The notes: a model not told the origin generated them from the sequence alone. 64,000 bases of DNA from Cryptomeria japonica (GCF_030272615.1 NC_081409.1:915349340-915413339), one strand, 5' to 3'. Positions 1 through 13,353 are shown, counted from the stretch's first letter. Program-made: numbers and translations.

Positions 1-1159
1 CTACATGGGATTATCTAGGTTTTATTTAAGTGCAAATTAAGTTAGATAAAATATAATTTAAACATTAGTGAAATTAATAAAATCTTATTGATGATTCAAC
101 TCTAAGTATTTTTTAGGGAAAAAGGCACAGTTTGAATGTGAGCAACCTGGGATGAGATTTTTTTAAATTTTTTTTAATTTTTTTTTTGTAAAGTGATAAA
201 ATAATTCAATCAAATATACGACAATTAAATTTGTGGTATATGAACATTGGGATACTTTACAACAATTAAAAAAGAGAATAACAAAAATGGTGTAGGAAAT
301 AATATTCAAATCCTTTAAAAGAAGTTTTTTTTGCATTTGAAGGTTAAAAGAAAAAAGGAAAATAAGATAAGTTTCAATAACTCTCTCTCTCTCTCTCTTT
401 AAGATATGTAATAAATGAAATAATTCTTTTGATGAATAAACAATAATTCTATGTTTTATAATCTTAATTAAATACATTAAAAAATGTAATCCATCGTAAA
501 AAAATTTAACATGAACACTTAAAGCATCTTTTAAATATATATTTAAGATATATTATTAATGCTTATCATCAATAACAACATCTCATAAAGATTCTACAAA
601 ATCACATGAAATGGAAACTAATTTGAAGATATTATCATATTGTGAGTGTGTCAATCTTAAAGCCAAATTTTAACATTTGACTCTACTTGTCAAACAATTC
701 TTAAATAATAGAACACAATTATGATTATATAAAAAAAAAATTCAAAAATTCCCTTTTGTATAATAATATCTTCCTAAACCTTTATTATATTTTCCAATAA
801 TGTTCTTGAATAAAGCTATGCACAACAATCAATTTTCAAATTTACTCATATTCAAATCGCAACAAAGAAGAGAAAAAAAATTGCATTAAATTTTTTCATG
901 ATACAAATTAATATCATATCTACTGGTCTGAATACTAAATAATTTTATTACCCATAAATGGTCTAATAATGCAAGTGAAAGTGGTGCACTTTCAATCCCT
1001 TAATAAAAGTGGATCCAAACCAATTTCATCATAGTAGTTAAATAGAGCCTCCAAGAATCCCATTTAAAAAGCTTTGTAACACAAAACAATAGAGAATATT
1101 CTCAATTCATAACCTTCTCATGCAAAGGGAAAATCATATTGAATGCACACAAAGGTCAA
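1..1159. other. AT-rich non-coding stretch
   Basis: No convincing gene is visible. The sequence is AT-rich with homopolymer runs and a short CT run near 380-398. Short open frames on both strands have no recognisable domain and look like chance. The CT-rich tract begins at its right edge. Confidence 0.6.
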
Positions 1160-1327
1160 AAAATCACATTTTTAATCGCTATCTCTCACTATCTCACTAT
1201 CTCCCTCTTTCAATCTTTATTTATCCCTCTTCCTCTCTCCTTTCATCTCTCTCACCCTCCCTATCTTTCTCCATGTTATATATACCTCTATATATGTTCT
1301 TTCTATCCCTATCTCTACCTCTCTTTC
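1160..1327. repeat. CT-rich low-complexity tract, left part
   Basis: Irregular repeats of ctctat, ctccct and tctctc on the plus strand. The same composition resumes at 13354, so this is the left piece of one polypyrimidine tract split by the LTR retrotransposon at 1328-13353. The last five bases, CTTTC at 1323-1327, are the left target-site duplication. Confidence 0.85.
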
Positions 1328-3499
1328 TGTAATAACCCACCTTGTTTAACCCAACAAAATTTGACTATTCTTATTTTTTAGTTTAATTTAATCATTTGTG
1401 TTTGATTCAATCGCATACTCTAGGCATCCATCCATTAGGATTAGGCATTCATCCATCCAGGATGAGCATATAACCATACAGGTTAGGCATTTGTCCATAC
1501 GGAGCAGGGGATTTCATCTATCCAATGTGGGATAGGCATCTACCCATACGGGGTAGGCATCTATCCAATTGGGATAGGAGGTGCTCTGGCTAGGGACTTA
1601 GACTCATCGGGACCATTCGGATCCTGAGTCACTCACTAAGTACTACACTCCTATAATAGGAGTGCACCAAGGTCACTGTCCTTAGGAGTAATCAAAACAA
1701 CATAATACAAGCTTGAGTTCCGCCTCGGAATTTGGCTTAAAGCCTCGGGAAATCAAGCAAATCCATATGGGATTCCTACCGAGTATGCATTGAATTACTT
1801 TTCCCTTTTTATTACACTTATCTTTCAAGTTAGGAATCTTCTCAATCCTTCTTCTTACCAAACCTAGACCCCACCCACGAATGCCTGAGTACTAGGGACA
1901 ACTCCGTCCCTAGACTGCCTTCATACCCGTTTCAGCATGGAATCAAGGCATAAAGTATGTAGTTCTATTCTCTACTCTATGGTATGATGTAAACTAATTA
2001 GTGGGTACGCAACCCTTTCTAGGGTCAATATCCCAGACAGTTTCTCTATGGTTGCTACCCACAATGGTAGCACTTAAGAAAAGGCTCAAGATGGCCTATT
2101 GCTTGTGGCCTAAAACAACTAGATCCTAATACCTATCATAAGCGTCACCCTTGACCAAATTGTCAATCGTCAACAACTCTTCAAGATTAAATCAATTTCA
2201 TAAAAGCATTTCACTCAATCAACCTTAAGGGGTTTACTATGGTTTAACTCAACGGATGTGAAATCATTTAAGGATTATCTTGTTAGATTATCGATCCAAG
2301 GGGGATTACCCGCCCCTTGGATTTTAACTTCCAAGTGTCCCTTATTACTCCCCGACGATTTATAGGGAGGATGCCACAGACGTCGTTGATGCAGCTTTAT
2401 TAGGCGTTAAGTGTAGTAGTTCAACATGACAACATTACCCGTAAGCATGACATAGAGGCACTGTATATACCGAACGCTGCTAGGTTTTGGTTTTCCGACT
2501 TCCTTTATTTAGTTTTCTAACTAAGAAGCTATGAAAAACATCATGCTTGGAACCAATTATGAAATGAATGTACGTAATTAGACATTGCAAAGTTTGATTA
2601 ATTGAAATAACTACCTCGATGGCATTCATGTACCACTTGATAATAAAAAAATACCATTTTTCTACAACTAAACTATTTAATAATTCAACTTGAAATCTAA
2701 CTTACACAATAATGACAATTATGAAACTTGCATATTGATAATTAAAAACGTGTAACTTGCATGGAGATGAAAACGTCAATAAATGCAATTAATGTATAAG
2801 TAATTTGCATGATACAAGAATAGTGTAACTTACATGCAAGATTAAGCAATGTTTTATTCCTACCACGAGAATAATTAATTATAGAGTCACAGGTTCCAAA
2901 AATAGCAATTAGTTTAGACATAGACAAATTTTGGATCAAATCATAATAATATAAATTAATTACCTATAATGAATCTAAAACTACCGACCAAATAACCCAA
3001 TAAATCTCAAATGGATTGAGGGATTCCAATTATATACATTTATTTAAAATTACCAATTTACTACACAATGATCCTAATTATTTATAAATTTTCCTAATTT
3101 TAATTTGCTAACTTAAAATTTAAACTAAAGTAATTTTTAACAATTTTTAATTTGCAATATATATTAAAAAAAATCTAATTAAATAAAAAGAAAAACGAAC
3201 TTTGTTTTAAAAGGTTAATGCGGGGCGGGTGGGGGCCATGGGTCCCATCACCCCTGTGGACCTGCAAGTGCAGGCCCGTAGGGATGAGGGGACATCGTGG
3301 GCCCCTCCACTCCCCCTGCGGCCACTGCCGTAACAGTGACCGCAGGGGAAGTGGAGGGTACCACTTCCCCGGCGGTTACTTTTACGCTGCCTTCCCTCTG
3401 CACGTTGCCGGAAGAAACTTCTGGGCACGACTTGCAACATACATTATTTGTTTATTGATTACCATTTTTTTGTATAAATTAATAAAAAATATATATATT

Positions 3500-3569
<70 letters not shown>

Positions 3570-4975
3570 GGGTTTTTTTTCTATTTCCATTCTGTTTAAA
3601 GATATAAGAGGGCATATTTCTATAACAAGTGTTATTATATATAAAAAAGAAATAAGAATAATAATTCATTCACAAGCATGGAAGATAATAGAGGAAGTTA
3701 TTTCAGATGATCTCACAGGAGCCCAAGGAAATACACTGTGCTTGAATTCGAAGCAGCAGTACAATAGAGAGCTAAATCTCCTTAGAGATAGGTACATGTA
3801 TATTTTGTTTTTATTTCACAAAGATCATATTTAGCAAATCTGTCTTCGAGATAATAAATTTTTTTATGAGATTTCTAGGAAATTGGTATTCACAAAGAGA
3901 GATTTCTGAAATTAATTAAATAACAAGACAATATTTCCCACAGGGTTTTATACAACAACATTGAGAAGAAATCATATTTGATATACTATTTCACATAGTG
4001 AGATTCCTAAATACAAATGATTATATGCATAGGAAAAAAAGAATTATTCACAGAGATAAAAGAATTTAAGTTTTTCAAAAAAAAAGAATAGAGATGTTGA
4101 AAGCGTGATTTATTTTCTTTTTTTTTTGTTTCAAGATCTTCTCTGGATTTCAAGAAAAAAACAAAAAAGCAGAATCTGATTTCTTTCTTTTAAATAGATT
4201 AAATAAATAGATTAACAAATAAAGAGAAATCTGCATTTGTATTTTAAAAAGAAAAGAAATTTTTATCACTGCATTTCTTTAATGAAAAATAGATTTCCTT
4301 TCTATCTACAATTAAGAAATGGTTTCTTTCAGAAACTATATTCAACTAAAGAATCTAGGAGGAGATATTTCCTTGAAAATAAAAAGAATTTACATAAGGA
4401 ATTAACAAATGCAAAGAGGGAACCTGGAGAAGCTTTTTGATGTTGAATCCTCTTTAAATCTTCAAGCCTAGCCTTCCTTGATCATTTCTTGCAAGCTTGG
4501 AAAAATTCCTTCAAAACAACCTTAACTATTCTCGAAAAGAAAATATGACTACTAAAAACAAACTTATTTGAGCAAACGTTTTCAAAGAATAATCAACTCC
4601 CTCTTTTGAAAACTTGCATACAATATATAGGAAAAAATCCCTTAATTCCACAATCTAGAGAAATTAATTAAGGATGAGATTCTTTTCCAATATTGGACCC
4701 ATGAAAAATTGATTAATATCCTAGTGGGGGAGTTACATGCAAGGTATTGGATGTTCCTCTAGAAGCTTCTAATTTCTCTTACAACATGTGCCATAATTGG
4801 GAATGGGAAAAATAAAAATAAAAATAAATAATGCCTTTTGAATTATATTCTCCAAGTGTGTATGTGGGTCCATTATTTATTCTTTTATAATATTCATTCA
4901 ATTATTTTCAATAGCTCAATCAGAAATATAATAGAATTGTATGAAATCAAAAAGTGATAAAGGAGGGTTGTGACA
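1328..4975 (-). repeat. 3' LTR of the chromovirus
   Basis: 3648 bp, aligning end to end with 9824-13353. Both edges carry the TG...CA signature. Relative to its partner it holds a much longer AT dinucleotide run (about 3505-3566) and 58 bp (3676-3733) missing from the other LTR. A GC-rich block lies at about 3215-3430 in otherwise AT-rich sequence. A plus-strand frame at 4237-4440 recurs in the partner LTR because the LTRs are duplicates. Confidence 0.95.
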
Positions 4976-4989
4976 TCCTCCCCCCCTTA
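4976..4989 (-). other. Polypurine tract of the chromovirus
   Basis: On the minus strand this reads as a G-rich purine run ending in AGGA directly next to the LTR start TGTCACAACC. This is the expected plus-strand primer position. Confidence 0.85.
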
Positions 4990-5053
4990 ATTTGTGCATC
5001 ATCCCGATGCACTTATTGAATGTATCCAAAAGAGTTTATGGTTCATGATTAGT

Positions 5054-5221
5054 TTAAAACAAAAAAGGAAACAACTGTTGCATTTCCCTAGTATCTTCCC
5101 ACGTGGCATTCTTTTCATCATACTGATTCCACTGTACTTTGCATTGATCAACCTCTTTGTTGTGCAATTGGCACTGGTGCCTCTCCAAGATTTTTAATGG
5201 CTCTATCATTATTCCTCCCAT
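5054..5221 (-). pseudogene. Chromodomain at the end of the chromovirus integrase
   Basis: In frame with the integrase C-terminal region but separated from it by the TAA at 5222-5224. The 55 codons show a chromodomain-like pattern: ILERHQ, then KVQWNQYDEKNATWED, then a final FPFLF. The aromatic and acidic positions VQW...Y and ATWE are typical of plant chromovirus chromodomains, which direct integration by binding modified histones. It ends in TAA at 5054-5056. Confidence 0.8.
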
Positions 5222-6559
5222 TTACTGGACCTGTAAAGCATCCCAATTCAAAATATGTCTCTTATCAGGTACATACTTTTTAAGAAGAGATACATGGAAG
5301 ACATCATAGATTCGGCTCAACTGGGGAGGTAAGGCCAACCGGTATGCAACTGGATTAATCCTTTCCAATACTTCAAAAGGCCCAACATAACGAGGTGCAA
5401 GCTTAGTGTTTTTCCCAAACCTTATGGAACTCTTGTGTGGCCTAACCCTTAGGAAGACTTTCTCTCCCACCTCAAACTCCCTTGGGGTCCTATTCTTGTC
5501 TGCCTAACTTTTCTGCCTATCTGAGGCTTCCTTCAATCTTTGCCTAGTTTCCTTAGTTTTTCTTTCCATCTCCTTCAACATATCTAGTCCAACAATTACT
5601 CTATCTTCAAGGCTATCCCAATTCAAAGGTGTTCGACATGGTCTACCATACAATGCTTCGAAGGGTGCCTTTCCCAAAGATGTTTGATATGTATTATTGT
5701 AAGAAAACTCTACCAGAGGTAGGTAATCTTCCCATTTATCATGTTGGTACATGCAGTACATGCGAAGTAGGTCTTCCAAAATTTGATTTGTCCTTTCTAT
5801 TTGACTGTCGGTTTCAGGATGATATGCAGTGCTAAAATTTAGTTGAGTTCCCATAGCTGATTGAAGAGTTGTCCAAAACCTTGAAGTGAATCTAGCATCT
5901 CTATCTGATATGATTTTCTCTTGCATTCCATGCAACCAAAATATTTCCTTAACAAAGCGCCTTGCCAAGGTAGGTGCATCATCCATCAGATTCCTTGGTA
6001 TAAAGTGTGCCACCTTGGTGAGTTTATCAATTACCACCATTATTGTATCATGCCTAGAAGGTGACATGGGCAACTCTTGCACAAAATCCATGCTAATAAC
6101 TTGCCACTTGTGTTGAGGTACATCATGCAGCTGTAATAATCTAGCTGGATGTCTATGCTCTGCCTTTACCCTTTGACACTCCAAACATTTAGCCACATAC
6201 TTGACTATGTCATTCTTCATCCCTTGCCAAAAGTATAGCTTCTTTAGATCTACATAAAGTATGTTAACTACTGGGTGCCCTGAGTAAGGGGTATTATGAG
6301 CCTCCGACAAGGATACTTTCCTTAAGTCTCCTAAATTAGGAACATAGATTCTATTATTGTATCTGAGCAACCCATCTTCATCTAACGTATACCCTTCAAC
6401 CTTAGGATTGGTTGGATCATATTCTAAAGTCAATTTGACTTTCTCATACAATGGGTCATGTCCCTACTTGTCCATTACTTGCCTTTTGAAAGAAGTTTTG
6501 AATATTGCTATAGTCATCAAGTGCCTCCTCCTACTTAAAGCATCTGCCACCCTATTTTT
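5222..6559 (-). pseudogene. Integrase of the chromovirus
   Basis: An HHCC zinc-binding part (H...H in SEAHNTPYSGH, then CLEC) is followed by a DDE catalytic core: Asp in ISMDFVQ, Asp in SDRDARF and Glu in SQIERTNQ are all present. A C-terminal segment at 5470-5225 carries GPFEVLERI and VFHVSLLKKYVPD, typical of Tekay/Del. Breaks are TAG at 6464, TAG at 5504 (between the core and the C-terminal part) and TAA at 5222. The product would insert the cDNA; here it cannot be made in full. Confidence 0.9.
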
Positions 6560-6986
6560 CCTTCCCCTTAATATATTCAATTTCAAAATCATATTCACTT
6601 AGAAACTCTAACCACATTCTTTGTCTAGCATTTAAGTGGGGTTGGGTAAAGATGTACTTTAGTCCTTGGTTATCTGACTTTAATTCAAAGGGCTTCCCTA
6701 GTAAGATGTGTCTCCATTTCTATAGGGCATGTACAATCGCTGCTAACTCTAAGTTGTGGGGTGCATAATTAACTTCATGAGTCTTCTGCTTCTTGGATTC
6801 GTAAGCTACTACCCCTTCATTTTGGACAAGTACTCCTCCTAAACCTTCAATAGAAGCGTCAGTTACGACTGTGAAGTGTCCATCCGGATTTGGTACTTTT
6901 AGAATGGGTGCTGAAGTTAGTTTCCCTTTCAAAATTTGGAATGCCTTATCACTTTGTTCTGTCCACACAAACCTTTTACCCTTCTT
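6560..6986 (-). pseudogene. RNase H of the chromovirus
   Basis: The domain runs from VWTEQSDKAFQILK, through VVTDASIEGLGGVL and HNLELAAIVHAL, to LKYIFTQPHLNARQ and FLSEYDFEIEYIKG. These are the standard gypsy RNase H blocks. A TAG at 6720 interrupts it. One extra A near 6555 shifts the frame just before the conserved VADALSRR motif, which is readable only in the shifted frame. The TAG at 6987 separates it from RT. Confidence 0.88.
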
Positions 6987-8439
6987 CTATAATGAGGTGA
7001 TGGGGTTTGCTATCTTAGAGAATCCTTCCACAAACCTCCTATAGTACCCTGCTAGCCCCATAAAGCTTCTTACCTCTGAAACATTTTTAGGGATCGACCA
7101 TTCTACTATTGCCTTTATCTTATCTTGATCAACTACTATTCCTTCCTTTGATATTATATGCCCAAGGTAGTGAGTCTTTTCCTCGAAGAAGGCACATTTT
7201 GACAGTTTTCCATATAACTTATGTTCCCTCAACCTTTGCAAAACAATTTGTAGGTGTACTGAATGTTCCTCCTCATTCCTAGAGTAAATCAATATGTCAT
7301 CTAGAAATACCAAAACAAATTTGTCCAAGTAGTCATGGAAAACACTATTCATTAGGTTCATAAATGCAGCTGGGGCATTGGTTACACCAAATGGAACTAC
7401 TGTGAGGTCATAATGCCCATATCTAGTCCTGAAAGATGTCTTCGGAATGACCTCCTCCTTAATTCTGAGTTGATGATATCCTGATCAGAGGTCTATCTTC
7501 GAGAAAACTGCTGCTCCTTTCATTTGGTCAAAAAGATCCTCTATTCGAGGTAAGGGATACCTATTCTTTATTGTGACCTTGTTCAACATCCTATAGTTGA
7601 TGCATAGTCTTAAGGTTCCATCCTTCTTCTTAACGAATAAGACTGGTACTCCCCATGGTGATACACTTGGCCTTATTAGTCCCTTAGCTAAGAGTTCCTC
7701 TAATTGCATTTTGAGCTCCTGCAATTCAGTTGTGTTCATTCGATAAGGTGCCCTTGATACTGGTTCAGCTCCCAGTAGTAAGTCGATAGAAAAGTCAAAC
7801 TTCCTTTTAGGGGGTAAGCCAGGTAATTCTTCTGGAAATACATCCTTGAATTCTTTTAAGAAAGGGGTATTTTCAAAGGTTGGGGTATTTTCCTCTTTTC
7901 CTTCATCAATTTCAACCATATAGATTAGGCCTCCTCTTCTTCTTTCCTTCTTTAATTGCATGGCTGATATGGTTTCTATATTAATGGGGTTAAATTTTCC
8001 TTGAATTTTGACCCTTTTCCCCCCATCATCCAAGCATTCAACAACTTTGTTATAGCAATCTACATTAGCTTGATGATCTGTTAACCAACTCATTCCAATA
8101 ATTACATCATATAATCCTAGGGGTGCCACATAGAGATCTACCATTGTTTCAAACTCAGGAAATTGTACCCTTGCCCTCGACAAACACTTAGTTACTTCCC
8201 CAGTTGCCTTATCCCCATATTGAACTATCCATGATGACTCCATTTGATTAAATTTTAATGCATATTTGCTTACTAATTCAGGTGAGATGAAACATTCAGA
8301 TGACCCAATGTCAATTAAAATTGAAATTGGTTGTTCAAATAGTGTGCCTGTAGTTTCCACGAGAATATTCTGGAATCTTGCTCTTCGGTTCCTAACTACT
8401 GCATGAATCCTTTGTTGGGGCCCTTGCTGTGGTTGATTG
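6987..8439 (-). pseudogene. Protease and reverse transcriptase of the chromovirus
   Basis: The aspartic protease shows [13 protein letters not shown], where the usual D-T/S-G-A motif is altered to D-I-G-S, so activity is doubtful even before the stops. RT follows with [23 protein letters not shown], a TGA at 7485 where the family has Arg (CGA to TGA), then [20 protein letters not shown] and the catalytic FLDDILIYS box. The frame closes at a TAG (6987) in the connection before RNase H. Confidence 0.92.
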
Positions 8440-9674
8440 GCCCTAATTTGACCTTGCATCCTGGGACATTCTCTAACAAAATGGTTTCCTCCACACATAA
8501 AGCATCCACCTGGAGGACCCCTCCTGCCTTGATTCCTAGGGGGATCATTCTTTGTTTCATTGGCCCTGGGTGGATAGGTTATCCTTTTATGCTAGTCATT
8601 CTTATTATAGTTGCCTCTGTTATTATTGCCCCTGTTATTATTATTATTTCCATCCCTCTGATATTGATTAGGGAGTGGCCTTCTTTCGGAAGAATTATTC
8701 CTTTGACTTTTGTTGAAGTTAGTGTTCCCCTTGAATTCCTGCTTCCTTTTAAAAGAGTGGTTCCCATTATAGTTCTGCCCTGTTAAGGTTTGAATCTTTC
8801 TCTCATGCCTAAGGGACTTTTCAAGTACTTCGTTCATGTTTTTGGGTCCATGCATGTCGACTTCTGCCCCTATGTTGGTGTTTATTCCCAAAATGAACTT
8901 CCTCACTTGGCCTTCTTCATCTTTCTGGTACATAGGTACGTACTTAAGCAATTTGGTGAACTTATCCCAATATTGTTGGACTGATAGGGGCCCTTGACGT
9001 AGATTATGGAATTTTTTCACCTTCTCATCAAAGAACAATTGAGGGAGCCACCTTTTTCGGAAGTGGTGAACAAATTGATCCCATGTGATCGTATCCCTGC
9101 TATACCCATTTTGCTCCTTGGTGTTGGTCCACCAACTGGCTGCCTCCCCTGTGAGTTGATAGGAACCCCATAAGGCCTTGGTTGTTTTGCTAAAATCTCT
9201 TAGTTCAAAATACTTTTCCATTTCATTTAACCAATTCTTAGCTCCTTCACCAATTTGCCTCCCATCGAACTTAGGAGGGGTGATTTTTTTCAAATCCTTG
9301 GAGAGTTCCAATATGTTATTTTCTTTTCTATTGCCCATCATATTCCCCTGATTGCTACCAGGGTTCCCATTTTACGTACCACTTTGATTTTCAATGTCAT
9401 TCTGCCTTGCCCTAAGGTCCTGCATTGATTACTCCAGGAAGTTGATTTTATCCCTTTGTTCAATTAGAAGGTTGATTATAGCCTCGACCCCATCTTCATT
9501 ATTCCCTGGGTTATGTTGATCCCCTTCATGGTCTTCCTCATGGTTTTCTTCATGGGTTTCTTCATGGTTTTCCTCATGGTTAGCTTCCCTTTGTCTCATA
9601 GTGGTAGTACGTCTTCCATTACCCCTTCCTCTTCCTCTTCCTCTTCCTCTTCCTCTTCCTCTTCCTCTAGCCAT
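8440..9674 (-). pseudogene. Gag of the chromovirus
   Basis: The start is chosen at the ATG at 9674, which opens an Arg-Gly repeat followed by an acidic His/Glu-rich stretch. The capsid-like gag domain follows (PPKFDG, AASWWTNT, FRKRWLP, LRQGPLSVQQYWDKF). An Asn/Gly-rich linker leads to a CX2CX3HX4C zinc knuckle near 8466-8504. TAA stops at 9429 and 9372 and TAG at 8592 interrupt one continuous frame that runs on into protease. The product would form the particle and bind RNA. Confidence 0.88.
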
Positions 9675-9809
9675 TCTAGGGTTTTACCTAAAAGTTATAT
9701 TATGTAGTTAGTTTTTGATTTAAGATTTTAAAATTTAATCTCTACCATTGCAAAACATTCCCTTAGTTGTGTAAATTGAAGTGAGCACAAGGCCTAGTTT
9801 TGAACCTTT

Positions 9810-9821
9810 GCTCTGATACCA
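9810..9821 (-). other. Primer binding site (initiator Met tRNA)
   Basis: The minus strand reads TGGTATCAGAGC two bases inside the 5' LTR edge. This is the classic plant iMet primer site and fixes the element's orientation as minus. Confidence 0.93.
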
Positions 9822-9823
9822 CA

Positions 9824-12800
9824 TGTAATAACCCACCTTGTTTAACCCAACAAAATTTGACTATTCTTTTTTATTTGTTTAATTTAATCATTTGTGTTTG
9901 ATTCAATCGCATACTCTGGGCATCCATCCATTAGGATTAGGCATTCATCCATCCGGGATGAGCATCTAACCATACAGGTTGGGCATCTGTCCATACGGAG
10001 CAGGGGATTTCATCTATCCAATGCGGGATAGGCATCTACCCATACGAGTAGGCATCTATCCAATTGAGATAGGAGGTGCTTTGGCCAGAGACTTAGACTC
10101 ATCGGGACCATTCAGGTCATGAGTCACTCACTAAGTACTACACTCCTCTAATAGGAGTGCACCGAGGTCACCATCCTTAGGAGTAATCAAAACAACATAA
10201 TACAAGCTTGAATTCCGCCTTAGAATTTGGCTTAAAACCTCGAGAAATCAAGCGAATCCATACAGGATTCCTTCCGAGTATGCATTGAATTATTTTTTCC
10301 TTTTTATTACACTTATCTTTCAAGTTAGGAATATTCTCAATCCTTCTTCTTACCAAACCTAGACCCCACCCACGAACGCCTGAGTACTATGGACAACTCC
10401 GTCCCTAGACTGCCTACATACCCATTTCGGCACGAGATCAAGGCGTAAAGTATGTAGTTCTATTCTCTACTCTATGGTTTGATGTAAACTGATTAGTGGG
10501 TACGCAACCCTTTCTAGGGTCAATGTCCCAGATAGTTTCTCTATGGTTGCTACCCACGGTGGTAGCACTTAAGCAAAGGCTCAAGATGGCCTATTGCTTG
10601 TGGCCTAAAACAACTAGATCCTAATACCTATCATAAGCGTCACCCTTGACCAGATTGTCAATCTTCAACAACTCTTCAAGATTAAATTAATTTCATAAAA
10701 GCATTTCACTCAATCAACCTTAAGGGGTTTACTATGGTTTAACTCAATGGATGTAAAATCATTTAAGGATTATCTTGTTAGATTATCGATCCAAGGGGGA
10801 TTACTCGCCCCTTGGATTTTAACTTCCAAGTGTCCCTTATTACTCTCTGACGATTTATAGGGACAATGCCACAGACATCATTGATGCAGCTTTATTAGGT
10901 GTTAAGTGCAGTAGTTCAACACGCCGGCATTACCCATAAGCGTGACCTAGAGGCACTGTATATACTGAACGCTGCTAGGTTTTGGTTTTTTGACTTCCTT
11001 TATTTAGTTTTCTAACTAAGAAGCTATGAAAAACATCATGCTTGGAACCAATTATGAAATGAATGTACGTAATTAGACATTGCAAAGTTTGATTAATTGA
11101 AATAACTACCTCGATGGCATTCATGTACCACTTGATAATAAAAAATACCATCTTTCTACAACTAAACTATTTAATAATTCAGCTTGAAATCTAATTGACA
11201 CAATAATGACAATTACGAAACTCGCATATTGATAATTAAAAACATGTGATTTGCATGGAGATGAAAAAGTCAATAAATGCAATTAATGTATAAGTAATTT
11301 GCATGATACAAGAATAGTGTAACTTAAATGCAAGATTAAGCAATGTTTTATTCCTACCACGGGAATAATTAATTATAGTCACAGGTTCCAAAAATAGCAA
11401 TTAGTTTAGACATAGACAAATTTTGGATCAAATCATAATAATATAAATTAATTACTTATAATGAATCTAAAATTACCGACCAAATAACCCAATAAATCTC
11501 AAATGGATTGAGGGATTCCAATTATATACATTAATTTAAAATTGCCAATTTACTACACAATGATCCTAATTATTTATAAATTTTCCTAAGTTTAATTTGC
11601 TAACTTAAAATTTAAACTAAAGTATTTTTTAACAATTTTTAATTTGCAATATATATTAAAAAAAATCTAATTAAATAAAAAGAAAAATGAACTTTGTTTT
11701 AAAAGGTTAATGGGGTGGTGGGGGCCATGGTTCCCATCGCCTCTGCGGACCTACAGGTGCAGGCCCGCAGGGATGAGGGGACACCATGGGCCCCTCCACT
11801 CCCCTTGTGGCCACTGTCGTAACAATGACCACAGGGGAAGTGGAGGGTACCACTTCCTCAGCGGTTAGTTTTACACAGCCTCCCCTCTGCACATTGCCCG
11901 AAGAAACTTCTACGCACGACTTGCAACATACATTATTTGTTTATTGATTACCATTTTTTTGTATAAATTAATAATATATATATATATATACATATATATA
12001 TGTAGGGCTTTTTGTATTTCCAATTTAGTTAATGATATAAGAGGGCATATTTATATAAAAAGTGTTATTATATAAAAAAAAGAAATAAGAATAATAATTC
12101 ATTCACAACACTGTGCTTGAATTCGAAGCAGCAGTACAACAGAGAGCTAAATCTCCTCAGAGATAGGTACATGTATATTTTGTTTTTATTTCACAGAGAT
12201 CATATTCAGCAAATCTGTCTTTGAGATAATAAATTTTTTGATGAGATTTCCAGGACATTGGTATTCACAGAGAGAGATTTCTGAAATTAATTAAATAACA
12301 AGACAATATTTCCCACAGGGTTTTATACAACAACATTGAGAAGAAATCATATTTGATATACTATTTCACATAGTGAGATTCCTAAATACAAATGATTATA
12401 TGCATAGGAAAAAAAGAATTATTCACAGAGATAAAAGAATTTAAGTTTTTCAAAAAAAAAAGAATAGAGATGTTGAAAGCGTGATTTATTTTCCTTTTTT
12501 TTTTGTTTCAAGATCTTCTCTAGATTTCAAGAAAAAAACGGAAAAGCAGAATCTGATTTCTTTCTTTTAAATAGATTAAATAAATAGATTAACAAATAAA
12601 GAGAAATCTGCATTTGTATTTTAAAAAGAAAAGAAATTTTTATCACTGCATTTCTTTAATGAAAAATAGATTTCCTTTCTATCTACAATTAAGAAATGAT
12701 TTCTTTCAGAAACTATATTCAACTAAAGAATCTAGGAGGAGATATTTCCTTGAAAGTAAAAAGAATTTAGTTAAGGAATTAACAAATGCAAAGAGGGAAC

Positions 12801-13353
12801 TTGGAGAAGCCTTTTGATGTTGAATCCTCTCCAAATCTTCAAGCCTAGCCTTCCTTGATCCTTCCTTGCAAGCTTGGAAAAATTCCTTCACAACAACCTT
12901 AACTATTCTCCAAAAGAAAATATGACTACTAAAAACAAACTTATTTGAGCAAACTTTTACAAAGAATAATCAACTCCCTCTTTTGAAAACTTGCATACAA
13001 TATATAGGAAAAAATCCCTTAATTCCACTATCTAGAGAAATTAATTAAGGATGAGATTCTTTTTCAATATTGGACCCATGCAAAATTGATTAATATCCTA
13101 GTGGGGGAGTTACATGCAAGGTATTGGAGGTTCCTCTAGAAGCTTCTAATTTCTCCTACAACATGTGCCATAATTGGGAATGGGAAAAATAAAAAATAAA
13201 AATAAATAATTCCTTTTGAATTATATTCTCCAAGTGTGTATGTGGGTCCATTATTTATTCTTTTATAATATTCATTCAATTATTTTCAATAGCTCAACCA
13301 AAAATATAATAGAATTGTATCAAATCAAAAAGTGATAAAGGAGGGTTGAGACA
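9824..13353 (-). repeat. 5' LTR of the chromovirus
   Basis: 3530 bp, the partner of 1328-4975. The two copies match along their whole length, with scattered substitutions, a shorter AT run near 11975-12001 and a 58-bp deletion where the left copy has 3676-3733. The right edge ends in ACA, followed by the target duplication CTTTC. Confidence 0.95.

Larger units (their letters stand above)
1328..13353 (-). mobile_element. Full-length Ty3/gypsy chromovirus, Tekay/Del-like, coding-dead
   Basis: A structurally complete LTR retrotransposon of about 12.0 kb on the minus strand. It has two LTRs of about 3.6 kb (on the minus strand beginning TGTC or TGTCTC-like and ending TTACA), an initiator-Met tRNA primer site, a polypurine tract and a 5-bp duplication CTTTC (1323-1327 and 13354-13358). 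The internal part is a single gag-PR-RT-RNH-INT-chromodomain frame from 9674 to 5054. It is broken by stops at 9429 (TAA), 9372 (TAA), 8592 (TAG), 7485 (TGA), 6987 (TAG), 6720 (TAG), 6464 (TAG), 5504 (TAG) and 5222 (TAA), plus a 1-base insertion near 6555. The single gag-pol frame, very long LTRs, iMet primer and C-terminal chromodomain point to the Tekay/Del clade. It cannot make its own proteins, but both LTRs are present. Confidence 0.95.

Noticed and set aside
4237-4440. 67-codon frame conserved at 12614-12817
   Set aside because: The two are the same place in the paired LTRs, so similarity comes from LTR duplication; antisense to the element and without a domain.
9513-9707. Plus-strand Ser/Phe-rich frame
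   Set aside because: Antisense of the Arg-Gly and His-Glu repeats of gag.
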